A stretch of 14,318 nt of DNA from Chloroflexi bacterium UBA2235 (GTDB lineage Bacteria > Chloroflexota > UBA11872 > UBA12225), in assembly GCA_002347925.1 (NCBI GenBank), contig DDYL01000072.1, forward strand, positions 58,652-72,969, in the 5' to 3' direction. Both the position numbers and the translations under genes were made by a program. This document shows positions 1 through 8,037 of the stretch, one piece after another. The stretch's first letter is position 1. Each line of letters opens with the position of its first letter. The notes under the pieces are model-generated. The model searched no databases. It saw only the letters and a list, made by a program, of their open reading frames with translations, and had not been told where the DNA came from.

Positions 1-545
1 GGCCGGGTGTGCGCGTCGAGGCACCGTTCGAGCCACCGGTGCGTGCGTTCCATCGCGTCTTTGGTCGTCTCGTGGGTGGCAGGCAACTCGACACAGTGGT
101 CGAATGCCATTGCGATGTCGGCGCCGAGTGCTTCCTGCACGTGGGTCGCGATTTCCGGTGTCAGGCGTTGGGTGCTGCCGTCGATGTGCGACCGGAAGGT
201 CACTCCATCTTCGGTTATCTGCCGGAGGTGGGCGAGGGAGAAGACCTGGAACCCGCCGGAGTCGGTCAGGATTGGCCCCTTCCATTGCATGAAGCCGTGC
301 AGTCCGCCGAGCCGGGCGATCCGTTCGTGCCCGGGGCGGAGGAAGAGGTGGTAGGTGTTTGAGAGGATGATCTGGGCGCCGAGTGCCGTCAGGTCGTCCG
401 GCGTCAGGGATTTCACCGTTGCCTGCGTCCCGACCGGCATGAACGTCGGGGTCAGGATGGTGCCGTGGGGTGTCTCGAACCGCCCGGCACGCGCACCCGT
501 TTCGGGGTCCGTAGCTTCCACGGTGAACCGGAATGAGGCAGTCAT
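1..545 (-). CDS. tgt: Queuine tRNA-ribosyltransferase (Tgt), N-terminal part, cut by the window edge
   Basis: Tgt exchanges the wobble guanine of tRNAs with GUN anticodons (Asp, Asn, His, Tyr) for preQ1, the first tRNA-bound step of queuosine synthesis, in the cytoplasm. Reverse translation from ATG at 545 gives 181 codons with no stop before the edge. Family landmarks appear in order: TPTFMPVGTQATVKSLTPDD (residues 32-51), LSNTYHLFLRPG (61-72), LTDSGGFQVFSL (93-104) with the catalytic-site Asp95, FRSHIDGS (117-124) and EALGADIAMAFDHC (138-151) with Asp149. The usual Asp-Glu-Cys after MAF reads Asp-His-Cys here. The zinc-binding C-terminal half lies outside the window. A GGAG-like sequence lies about 14 nt upstream of the ATG, which is long for a ribosome binding site, but the next residues (ASFRF) fit the normal Tgt start. 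The gene is divergent from mutY. Family assignment is near certain. Confidence 0.95.
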   Translation of the reverse strand, partial: MTASFRFTVEATDPETGARAGRFETPHGTILTPTFMPVGTQATVKSLTPDDLTALGAQIILSNTYHLFLRPGHERIARLGGLHGFMQWKGPILTDSGGFQVFSLAHLRQITEDGVTFRSHIDGSTQRLTPEIATHVQEALGADIAMAFDHCVELPATHETTKDAMERTHRWLERCLDAHTR

Positions 546-628
546 CGGCGGTGGAGGGTCTCCTGGGTGGCAAAAAGGGGTGGACGGGTCGTTGGCGCGC
601 CGTGGACACGACCGCCCGGCCACCGTTT

Positions 629-645
629 GTATCCGATTAGGATAC
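629..645. promoter_or_regulatory. Perfect inverted repeat between tgt and mutY, possible operator
   Basis: GTATCC-GATTA-GGATAC is a perfect 6-bp inverted repeat with a 5-bp spacer in the 174-bp gap between the divergent tgt and mutY genes. On the minus strand it contains TATCCT, a possible -10 for tgt, which would leave a leader of roughly 85 nt. It could be an operator serving one or both genes. I do not recognise the regulator, and no -35 is convincing. The rest of the gap shows nothing else recognisable apart from the mutY -10. Confidence 0.35.
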
Positions 646-707
646 GCCAGTGATGGTCACGGGACCGGTTTGGTCTCCAGCTCATGGGTGCGACGGGACA
701 GGTCGCC

Positions 708-713
708 TAGAAT
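708..713 (+). promoter_or_regulatory. Probable -10 element (TAGAAT) for a leaderless mutY transcript
   Basis: TAGAAT matches the -10 consensus at five of six positions. It ends 6 nt before the GTG at 720, so transcription would begin at or next to the start codon. No good -35 lies 16-18 nt upstream. Its spacing to the start codon matches that seen before imuB and murF-alr. It is the main support for the long N-terminal version of MutY. Confidence 0.45.
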
Positions 714-719
714 TCGGGC

Positions 720-1877
720 GTGCCCCGCTTTGATGATGCAACCGTCTCCAACGGACCCGACACCGGATCAGATCGGTCGGTGAACGGGCCGACCGGTCGT
801 GGAACCGCGAGTCGGCGACGTTCCGGGCAAATCGCTGTCGAGACGACCCAAGATGTGTCCGGTCTCCGGCCCGAGGTTGTCACCGAGGTGCACCGTGTGA
901 TTCTTGGGTGGTACCGGCGCCAGGGCCGGGATCTCCCTTGGCGCCACACGCGTGATCCGTACGCAATCCTCGTGGCCGAAACCATGTTGCAGCAGACGCA
1001 GGTCGACCGGGTACGGCCGAAATGGCACGCCTTTCTTGCCTTGTTCCCCACGCTTGCAGACCTCGCCGCTGCTCCCCGTGCCGAGGTGATCCGCGCATGG
1101 GCTGGTCTTGGGTACAACCGTCGTGCCGTCGGCCTCCACGAGATTGCGCGGACGGTTACCGAGCGGGGCGATGCCACCTTGCCATCCACCATCGACGGCC
1201 TCCGTTGCCTCAAGGGGATTGGCCCATATACCGCCGGGGCAATCGCCTGCTTTGCATTCGGGCTACCTGAACCGATTCTGGACACGAATGTACGACGTGT
1301 TCTTGACCGAATCTTTCACGTTTCCATCCCATCGGGAGTGAATGCCGACCGTCACGGGTGGGCAATCGCCCGCAGTGTCCTTCCAGTGGCAGAGGACGTC
1401 TACGACTGGAACCAAGCCCTGATGGACCTCGGCGCTACGGTCTGCGTGGCGCGGGCACCACGGTGTGGGCAGTGTCCGGTCGCGGCGCATTGTGTTGCGT
1501 TCATGTCCCAACCGCCGGTCCCAATGCTTCCGGGCTTCGGGGATGATCTTGTGCCACTTTCCATCGCGGAATCAGTCAAGGAACCGGCGGCACTGGTTGC
1601 CGAAACCCGCGAGGCGTATCGACCGACCCCGGTGAAGCGTTCCCCCGAACGCTTCGAGGGATCGCGCCGGTGGTTCCGGGGTCGTGCGGTGGCGGCGTTA
1701 CGTGCGTTACCCACTGGCGGGTCGATCGCCGTGAATGCGCTCGGGCCGTTGGTTGACCCTGCGTATGAGGCGTCGTCTCGGCGCGCGTGGTTGCTTGATT
1801 TGTTGGGTGATCTGACGCGTGATGGGTTGGTTGTGGTGGAGGGAGACGGTGAGGCGTCGTTGGCGAGGTTGGCCTGA
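720..1877 (+). CDS. mutY: Adenine DNA glycosylase MutY (A/G-specific), actinobacterial-type C-terminus
   Basis: MutY removes adenine mispaired with 8-oxoguanine, preventing G:C to T:A mutations. The 385-residue product has the endonuclease III/MutY core at about residues 57-260: AETMLQQTQV with catalytic Glu87, the helix-hairpin-helix LKGIGPYTAGAI (164-175), LDTNVRRV with catalytic Asp188, and a 4Fe-4S loop with Cys242, 249, 252 and 258 in the C-x6-C-x2-C-x5-C pattern. The usual Nudix-like C-terminal domain that reads 8-oxoG is not recognisable. Instead FEGSRRWFRGRAVAALRALP (312-331) and a short winged-helix-like tail resemble mycobacterial MutY. The first 50 or so residues are not conserved. 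The GTG at 720 is chosen because TAGAAT sits 6 nt upstream; another in-frame GTG at 780 is possible. The gene converges on dnaE2, leaving 66 bp with no clear terminator. Confidence 0.93.
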   Translation: MPRFDDATVSNGPDTGSDRSVNGPTGRGTASRRRSGQIAVETTQDVSGLRPEVVTEVHRVILGWYRRQGRDLPWRHTRDPYAILVAETMLQQTQVDRVRPKWHAFLALFPTLADLAAAPRAEVIRAWAGLGYNRRAVGLHEIARTVTERGDATLPSTIDGLRCLKGIGPYTAGAIACFAFGLPEPILDTNVRRVLDRIFHVSIPSGVNADRHGWAIARSVLPVAEDVYDWNQALMDLGATVCVARAPRCGQCPVAAHCVAFMSQPPVPMLPGFGDDLVPLSIAESVKEPAALVAETREAYRPTPVKRSPERFEGSRRWFRGRAVAALRALPTGGSIAVNALGPLVDPAYEASSRRAWLLDLLGDLTRDGLVVVEGDGEASLARLA

Positions 1878-1943
1878 GTGGTTTCCGGTTGGGGTTGGAA
1901 CGTGGTCTGGTGTGCTTTCGGAAGTGGGTGTCCCTGACGGTCC

Positions 1944-4900
1944 TCACCTGAAGTCATGACTGCGCACGCCGACTAGTTCACCCGTGTGAGACCGGGTGGT
2001 GCCGGTCGGGGTTTCGGGACGCAACGGCCATGCCTTGCGCACCATGATGTGGACCGTGCCGTCGTTCAGTTGCAGGGGGCCTTCCAGGACAAGCAAACCT
2101 TCTCCTCGCAACACCCGCCGCAGGCGTTCGTACACGGGTGGTTGCACGATGGCGTTGAACAGGCCGGTCTCGTCCTCAACCGTCAGGAAGAGGACCCCGC
2201 CCGCCGTCTCCGGCCGCTGTCGGCAGATGACCAGCCCGCCCGCCCGCACCAGTCGTCCGTGACGTTGCTTTCCGAGCGAGTCGGCGGTGAATGCCCGTTG
2301 CGCCACGAGGGATGGGCGCAGGTACGCGATGGCATGTCGGCCGGGGGCGTAGCCGAGGGTGCGGTATTCCGCCTGTACTTCCTCCCAGTCGGTCATTGGC
2401 GCAAGGGTCGGACGGGTGACCAGTTGGTCAGCTAGTCCGGGCAGGTGCCCTTGCCCGAACCCGGCCAGTTCACCTGTCAGCCAAGCCGTGGCACGCCGGT
2501 CGGTACTGGACCCAGTGGTGGTGTCACCGGTTGGCAGGCCAATGAGTGCGCCCACTTCGGCAAGGCATTCCAGTCGTTCACGGTCGAACCGGGTCCGTGC
2601 CACAAGGTCGGCAATCGAGGTGAATGGTCCGGTGGCACGGGCCTCCTCAAAGGCTTCGCGGGCCGCCGGTCCGAGCCCGTGCACCTCCTGCAATCCCAGC
2701 CGGATCGCAATGTGATGCATTGCGCCGACTGGCTCCCTGTTTGCGACCGGTTCGGGGAGGATTGGTTCCAGGGTCGACGGCCAGGCACTGTGGTTCACGT
2801 GCACTGGCAACACGCGCACGCCGTGGCGGTGGGCATCCCATAACAGGGTGTGCGGCGCGTAAAAGCCCATCGGCTGGCAGTTCAGAAGGGCCGTGTAGTA
2901 GGCCTCCGGGTAGCGCAGTCGAAGGGTTGCGGAAATCAGTGCGAGGTGTGCGAAGGGGTATGCATGTGCCCGCGGGAACCCGTATCCGGCAAATCCCACC
3001 ACCATTGCCCGGATCGACTCGGCCGTCTCGTTGTCGTAGCCCCGGTCAATCATCCGGGTGACCATCTCCTCGCACACCGCTTCCATCTGCTCGGTGGATC
3101 GCTTGTGGCTCATTGCGCGGCGCAACTGGTCGGCCTCGCCCGGCGTGTATCCGGCGGCGATCACCGCCACCTGGATGCACTGTTCCTGCCAGAGAAGCAC
3201 GCCATACGTCTCGCGCAGGGCGGGAATCAGTTCGCGCGCCGGATAGGTCACCGGTTCGCGTCCCCACCGGCGACGCACGATGTGTTCGCCTGCCCGGGCC
3301 GCTCCCGGTCCCGGACGGATCGCCCCGACCGAGATGGCGACGTCGGCGAGGTTCCGCGGTCGCCACCGGGGCAGGAAGGATTGCTGTGCCCGTGATTCCA
3401 CCTGGAAGAGACCAACGGTGTCTGCCTCGCACAACTGGTCGTAGACCCGTGGGTCGTAGCGGAATCCGTGCAGTTCCAGGCGTTCGCCCGTCAGCGATGC
3501 CACGTGGTCGAAGCACCGCCCGATCGCCGAAAGCATCCCCAGTGACAGGAGGTCCATCTTGATCAGGTGGACGTCGAATACCTCGGCCAGGATGGTCAGG
3601 TCGTCCTTGTCCCATGGCAGGACGGTCCGCCCGGTCATTCGCGCGGGCACGACCGGGGTGACCATTGCCAGCGGTTCGGCCGAGATCACCATGCCTCCGA
3701 CATGGATCGAATGGTGGCGGGGGCTGTCGACCAGTTGGCGCGAGAGGTCCACCAGGATCTCCGCCAGTCGTCCGTGCACATCCTCGCGGGCCAGTCGCCC
3801 GAGGGGATCATCGTCGTGCCGGTCGAGTGCGTCGGCCAGTCGTTGCGCGCGCGTGGCCGACAACCCAAGCACCTTTGCGACATCGCGTACTGCACTGCGG
3901 GCCCGGTAGGTGTTCACCTCGCACACCATCGCCGCGTAATCGCGGCCGTACTTCGCATAGATGTGCTGGATCACTTCCTCGCGACGTTCGTGCGGGAAGT
4001 CGAGGTCGATGTCCGGGTATTCCCGGCGTTCGGGCGAACAGAACCGCTCGAACAGGAGATTGTGTTCCAGGGGATCGATCGGGCAGAGGCCCATGCAGTA
4101 GAGCATTGCCGAGGCCGGTGCCGATCCCCGCATGCTGACCAGGATGCCCTGCGACTGGCTCCAGTCGACGATCTCCTTGAAGACAAGCAGGTAGCCCGAT
4201 AGGCCGAGTTGGTCGGCAATCTCCAGTTCGTGGCGCAGGCGGGCATCGACCTCGGCCGTGGCATCGGGATAGAAGACGGTCTTGCCGGCCTCCACCAGAC
4301 GGGTCAGGAAACTGAGGGCCGATTCCCCGTTGGGCAGTCGGGGTTTCGGGAACTCATAGACGAGGTCATGCAGGGTGAAGGTGCATCGTTCGGCGATGGC
4401 CAGGGTGGTGCGGACCGGGTCGCGACGCGGATCGGACCCGGCCCGGGTGCATTCGTCGCGGAAGAGGCGTGCCATCTCCGCCCCGGACTTGAGGCGGTAC
4501 TCGTCGTTTGCCCGCAGGTGCGCCCCGGCGTCGGCAAGGGTCGTGCCATGACGGATGCAGGTGACGACGTGGTGCAGTTGCGCGCGTGATGCGTCGTGAT
4601 AGTGGGCATTCTGGGTGGCGACACATCCTAGACCCAGACGGGTGGCAACCTCCTGCAGTCCGGCATTGCGGGCACCGTCGCCCGGCAGGCCATGCCGGTG
4701 GAGTTCTATGAAATAGTTCTCCTTCCCGAAAGCTTCCCGGTATCGCGCCGCCACCATCATGCCGGCTTCAGGGCCATGCCGTGCGAGTGTCTGGCCGAGT
4801 TCGCCCTGCGGACACCCCGAGAGGGCGATCAATCCCGTGGCATGCCTGGCCAGGGTTTCGAATGGCACCCATGGCGTATCGCGCCCGCCGCATTGGTAGG

Positions 4901-5282
4901 CCTCGGTCAGTAACGTGCAGAGGTTCCGGTAGCCGGTCAGGGTCTCGGCTAGCAGTGTCAGGTGCGAGGTTCCCTGATCGGTGTCTCCCACGGGTGCCGT
5001 ACTCCGCCCCCACTCCGTCGCCGAAATCGCCTCCACCCCCTGCCCCGGTTGGGTTGGGGAGTACGGACCATTTCCGATGGTCAGTTCGATGCCCGTGATG
5101 GCCTGGAGTCCGGCGGTCTCGGCCGCGGCACCAAACCGCACGATGCCCGACAAGGTGTCGTGATCGGTGATTGCCAAGGCACGCAATCCTAGTCGGGATG
5201 CCTCCTCGACCATTGCTTCCGGACTGCTTGACCCGTCAAGCAAGGAGAAATTCGTGTGTGCGTGAAGTTCGGCGTACGTCAT
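1944..5282 (-). CDS. dnaE2: Error-prone DNA polymerase III alpha subunit DnaE2 (ImuC)
   Basis: DnaE2 is the C-family polymerase of the SOS mutasome and extends synthesis across DNA lesions, causing induced mutation. The 1112-residue protein opens with a PHP domain (ELHAHTNFSLLDGSSSPEAM at 5-24, AITDHDTLSG at 37-46). The palm holds the catalytic triad: YPDIDLDF with Asp424 and Asp426, and KMDLLSLGML with Asp577. Downstream come RPGPGAARAGEHIVRRRWG, the DnaE2-typical LLNCQPMGFYAP, and a C-terminal OB fold (VRAGGLVICRQRP, VEDETGLFNAIV). Length and motif order fit DnaE2, not replicative DnaE1. The ATG at 5282 is preferred because GAAGG lies just upstream and MTYAELHAH matches usual N-termini; a GTG at 5324 would add 14 residues. 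It lies 101 bp after imuB on the same strand with no promoter or LexA box visible between them, so it is probably transcribed from the imuB promoter. Confidence 0.96.
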   Translation of the reverse strand: MTYAELHAHTNFSLLDGSSSPEAMVEEASRLGLRALAITDHDTLSGIVRFGAAAETAGLQAITGIELTIGNGPYSPTQPGQGVEAISATEWGRSTAPVGDTDQGTSHLTLLAETLTGYRNLCTLLTEAYQCGGRDTPWVPFETLARHATGLIALSGCPQGELGQTLARHGPEAGMMVAARYREAFGKENYFIELHRHGLPGDGARNAGLQEVATRLGLGCVATQNAHYHDASRAQLHHVVTCIRHGTTLADAGAHLRANDEYRLKSGAEMARLFRDECTRAGSDPRRDPVRTTLAIAERCTFTLHDLVYEFPKPRLPNGESALSFLTRLVEAGKTVFYPDATAEVDARLRHELEIADQLGLSGYLLVFKEIVDWSQSQGILVSMRGSAPASAMLYCMGLCPIDPLEHNLLFERFCSPERREYPDIDLDFPHERREEVIQHIYAKYGRDYAAMVCEVNTYRARSAVRDVAKVLGLSATRAQRLADALDRHDDDPLGRLAREDVHGRLAEILVDLSRQLVDSPRHHSIHVGGMVISAEPLAMVTPVVPARMTGRTVLPWDKDDLTILAEVFDVHLIKMDLLSLGMLSAIGRCFDHVASLTGERLELHGFRYDPRVYDQLCEADTVGLFQVESRAQQSFLPRWRPRNLADVAISVGAIRPGPGAARAGEHIVRRRWGREPVTYPARELIPALRETYGVLLWQEQCIQVAVIAAGYTPGEADQLRRAMSHKRSTEQMEAVCEEMVTRMIDRGYDNETAESIRAMVVGFAGYGFPRAHAYPFAHLALISATLRLRYPEAYYTALLNCQPMGFYAPHTLLWDAHRHGVRVLPVHVNHSAWPSTLEPILPEPVANREPVGAMHHIAIRLGLQEVHGLGPAAREAFEEARATGPFTSIADLVARTRFDRERLECLAEVGALIGLPTGDTTTGSSTDRRATAWLTGELAGFGQGHLPGLADQLVTRPTLAPMTDWEEVQAEYRTLGYAPGRHAIAYLRPSLVAQRAFTADSLGKQRHGRLVRAGGLVICRQRPETAGGVLFLTVEDETGLFNAIVQPPVYERLRRVLRGEGLLVLEGPLQLNDGTVHIMVRKAWPLRPETPTGTTRSHTGELVGVRSHDFR

Positions 5283-5383
5283 CGTGCCTTCACGCCCGAA
5301 GCGCGCATTCATCTGATGTGGCACCGATGGCCAAGCGAAGGATCTTCCAATGAGGGCGGATGGGGTGGGGTTTCAGATGGCAG

Positions 5384-7906
5384 TCAGTCATAGATGCCTT
5401 GCAGGAACCAGGTGGTGGCGGATGCCTGTTTCTCCGGTGGGTGTGAGTGATCTGGAAGGACGCGGTAGACCAGATAGACCCGCCGGTCGTCGGTTTCCAC
5501 CTGGAAGTAGTCGCGTCGGGGTGGATCGGATTCCACAAGCACCGTCGGATCGACAACTGGCCACGGACCGCCCGTCCGGATGACACGGGGAGAGGCAGGC
5601 GCCCCGGGAACTGATGGGAAGAGGCCGGTTTCCAGGCGTGTCGTGCCGGACTGCCGGCCTTGGATCCTGCCGGGTGCGAACGATGTGGGCATGGGGTTCT
5701 CCCGGTACACCCCAACAGGTCGGGGTGGGTCGACCAACCAGTACGGTGCCCCCATGCCGGGTAGGGAGGTGCCTCCGTGGTCTGTCAGTGCCGTGCTTGA
5801 CCCATCCCCCCGTCGCCCCCTTGTTTCAAGTCGCTTCGCTTCATCTCCCCATCCCCCCCTTGTTTCAAGTTGTTTCGTTCCGCTTCGTGTTGACGCCGAA
5901 CGGGCGGTGATTGGTGCGATTCCGACCTGAACCCCGATCTTCGGTTGTGCCCACCGGTCGGCGTGTTCGGGCAGGCGGGCAGCTTCCGGCATGGTGGTGA
6001 GTTCCCCGACGGCATCGTCACCCCATCGGGCTTGCAACCGTGCCACTACCTGCCGGGCCGCCCGTGCCTGTTGAACCGGATCGCGCCGGGTGCGAATCCA
6101 TCCCGGTTGGACTCCGGCAGTCAGGTGCAGGGTCAACTGGTTCGTCGGTGGCGTGCCGATGCCGGCAGCCTCGACGGTGATTCCCACGACGCCTCGCCGC
6201 ACCCCGGTCGATTCGTAGGTAACGGCTTCCATGCCACTGGTCGGTGTCCCGGACGAAGCGCATGAATCAAGGGTGTGAGTGGGTGTAACGGGATCGGCGA
6301 GCAGGCGATCCAGACCTTCGACATGCCATCGCAGGTGGTCGGCAAGGGTTCGTTCGGTAGCGACCGGTTCGGCGAGTCGAAGGAGTGCTTCGACATCATC
6401 CGCGATCTCCTGTCCGCGCCTCGGTGCCAGGTGCCAGGTGACACGCAACGCCTCGACGGCGAATGGGGCCGGGACTTCGGGCAATGCCTGTCGTCGCCGG
6501 TTGGTGCTTGCCACTGCCCACCTTCTCCCCTGCGGTGGTGGGAGAGGGGCGGTCTCGTCGTCACCCGAATCCGCATTGGCGAACTCCTCGTCAGGCAACG
6601 GGTCTGGCGCGCATGGATCGAAAGCGGGATCACTCTCCCCACCGGAATCCTCCAGATCGTCACGCATCTCGCCTTCCGGATACGCAAGGGTGCGCAGGCG
6701 GGCGATGAGTTGTCCGGCCAGGGTGCGCAGGGTGAATGTCAGACGGTCAAGGTCGGTCTCCTCCCATTCGAAGGTGGTGGTGACCTGCGCCGCCAACGGA
6801 GGGGCTACCGGGCGAAGCGGTTCGTTGTCCTGCCCGGTGACCAGGGCGTGGGCATGGCGTGTCGCCGCCCCATAGCGGGTCATGACGGCATTCGGCGAGA
6901 GGGTGGCGAACTGCCCCAGGGTCTGGATACCTAGTCGCCCGAGGGCACGGCGGACGCCGAAGGCCAGAGGCAAGGTTGTCAGGGGCAATGGCGCCAGGAA
7001 GACGGACTCGGTGCCGGGTGCGACGACCATCGCCGACCGCAACCATGTTGTGCCGGTCGGATGAACCGACCCCGCCGGCTGTTCCGCGCCAGTGAGGCGT
7101 GATGAATCCGTGGATCCGGGTTGCTTCCCGTGAGAAGCACCGCCCAGTTCGTCAACACCCGAGATTTCACGCCACCTGAGACGCCTTGCCGGGATTGCGC
7201 CCGATGGCGGGGATGTCCGTGAGGCCGTGGCGAATGCCGTCGCGGCCGCGACCCATGCGGTGAACTTGCCCGGACCGATGCCAACGGAGGCATCCCCGCC
7301 CGACGCCTGCGACGCGGTATCGGCAAGATGGTGGGCCAGATCGTCTTCAGGCCCGTACCGTGCCTCGAGGCCTGCCACGTCCAGGAAGATCACCGCCCGT
7401 GCCGGATCGACGTGCACGCCGGCGGGAACGGCATCGCGGGTTGTCCCGGCGACCCCGGGAACCACGCCCAAGGCCGGTTCGATCACCGGACTGTAGGGTG
7501 CCAGTGCCGTCACGACCGCCCCGAATGCCGCCCGGATTGCTTCGAGGGTGGGCGGATCGCACGGCAGGTAGCGCGCATCCGGATGCCGTGACTGCGCTTC
7601 CTTGAGGGGGGTGCCCGGTAAGACACCCTCTGCCTCGAGGTCGTCACTGCACTCCAGGAGTTCCTGCCACCGGGTGCCCGGACGGAACAGGGCGACACGC
7701 CCCATCACATCCCCGTCCTCGGTGCGTCCTCCTGTCCCATCACCCCTGGATACATCGGTGCTTTGCTCGTTGTCCGTTCCGGTCTGGCAGAGAGGATCCA
7801 GCCTCGACGCCAGGCGCAACCCGAACCGTGGCAACCAGACGCACGCAATGCGCGTCCTGGCAGCATTGGGGTAGGTGTCGTGGCCGCGCCCGATCTGTCC
7901 ATCCAT
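5384..7906 (-). CDS. imuB: ImuB-like Y-family polymerase homologue, mutasome adaptor (enlarged)
   Basis: ImuB proteins resemble Y-family polymerases but are usually inactive and carry DnaE2 to the sliding clamp. This 840-residue protein starts the fold with RIACVWLPRFGLRLASR (19-35) where an active polymerase would carry its first metal-binding Asp. It continues with VALFRPGTRW (71-80), AVIFLDVAGLEARYG (171-185) in place of the S-x-D-E motif, SVGIGPGKFTAW (207-218), and a helix-hairpin-helix/thumb region LPLAFGVRRALGRLGIQTLG (312-331). QLTLHL at 590-595 fits the clamp-binding hexamer QLxLxL and sits where mycobacterial ImuB has QLPLWG. The tail RDYFQVETDDRRVYLVYR (798-815) and WFLQGIYD (833-840) is typical of ImuB. 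The usual length is roughly 500-550 residues; the excess lies in acidic and Gly/Ser/Arg-rich insertions (about 411-460 and 665-775), including a 13-residue tandem repeat. Start: ATG with TATACT 7 nt upstream. No imuA is adjacent. Confidence 0.88.
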   Translation of the reverse strand: MDGQIGRGHDTYPNAARTRIACVWLPRFGLRLASRLDPLCQTGTDNEQSTDVSRGDGTGGRTEDGDVMGRVALFRPGTRWQELLECSDDLEAEGVLPGTPLKEAQSRHPDARYLPCDPPTLEAIRAAFGAVVTALAPYSPVIEPALGVVPGVAGTTRDAVPAGVHVDPARAVIFLDVAGLEARYGPEDDLAHHLADTASQASGGDASVGIGPGKFTAWVAAATAFATASRTSPPSGAIPARRLRWREISGVDELGGASHGKQPGSTDSSRLTGAEQPAGSVHPTGTTWLRSAMVVAPGTESVFLAPLPLTTLPLAFGVRRALGRLGIQTLGQFATLSPNAVMTRYGAATRHAHALVTGQDNEPLRPVAPPLAAQVTTTFEWEETDLDRLTFTLRTLAGQLIARLRTLAYPEGEMRDDLEDSGGESDPAFDPCAPDPLPDEEFANADSGDDETAPLPPPQGRRWAVASTNRRRQALPEVPAPFAVEALRVTWHLAPRRGQEIADDVEALLRLAEPVATERTLADHLRWHVEGLDRLLADPVTPTHTLDSCASSGTPTSGMEAVTYESTGVRRGVVGITVEAAGIGTPPTNQLTLHLTAGVQPGWIRTRRDPVQQARAARQVVARLQARWGDDAVGELTTMPEAARLPEHADRWAQPKIGVQVGIAPITARSASTRSGTKQLETRGGWGDEAKRLETRGRRGDGSSTALTDHGGTSLPGMGAPYWLVDPPRPVGVYRENPMPTSFAPGRIQGRQSGTTRLETGLFPSVPGAPASPRVIRTGGPWPVVDPTVLVESDPPRRDYFQVETDDRRVYLVYRVLPDHSHPPEKQASATTWFLQGIYD
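5798..5875 (-). repeat. Tandem 39-bp repeat (2 copies) coding for a 13-residue repeat in ImuB
   Basis: Two adjacent 39-bp units encode KQLETRGGWGDEA and KRLETRGRRGDGS (ImuB residues 678-690 and 691-703). The period is a multiple of three, so the frame is kept. Each unit contains the palindrome CTTGTTTCAAG, at 5820-5830 and 5859-5869, exactly 39 bp apart, next to C-rich runs on the plus strand. The repeat lies in a variable linker between the clamp-binding motif and the conserved C-terminus, where copy-number change would do little harm. Confidence 0.75.
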
Positions 7907-7913
7907 CGCGGTC

Positions 7914-7919
7914 AGTATA
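7914..7919 (-). promoter_or_regulatory. Probable -10 element (TATACT) of the imuB-dnaE2 operon
   Basis: On the minus strand TATACT matches the -10 consensus at five of six positions. It ends 7 nt before the imuB ATG, so the transcript would be leaderless or nearly so. No good -35 is found 16-18 nt upstream. The LexA-like box overlaps its upstream end, as expected of a promoter blocked by repressor. Confidence 0.5.
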
Positions 7920-7933
7920 GAACATTTGTACTA
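7918..7933. promoter_or_regulatory. LexA box (SOS operator) upstream of imuB
   Basis: TAGAACATTTGTACTA is an inverted repeat with only one mismatched position per arm, and its core GAAC-N4-GTAC differs by one base from the Gram-positive/actinobacterial LexA core GAAC-N4-GTTC. It lies 12 bp upstream of the imuB start codon and overlaps the -10. imuB-dnaE2 operons are classic LexA targets. Binding by LexA is inferred; the lexA gene is not in the window. Confidence 0.7.
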
Positions 7934-8037
7934 TTCTCCCGGTGCGGCCATGGTCCCGGCCGGTCACACTTCCGGCCCCATTGCCTCTCACGGGAAGTCC
8001 CGGTGCATGGCCCACGGGTATCCGGGACCGCGATGTA

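Noticed and set aside
1400..1957. 185-codon minus-strand open frame antisense to mutY
   Set aside because: Arg/Pro/Thr-rich translation without motifs; it lies opposite a motif-complete mutY and is expected by chance at this GC content.
5283..5383. 101-bp gap between imuB and dnaE2 checked for a separate promoter or LexA box
   Set aside because: No GAAC half-site and no plausible -35/-10 pair on the minus strand were seen.
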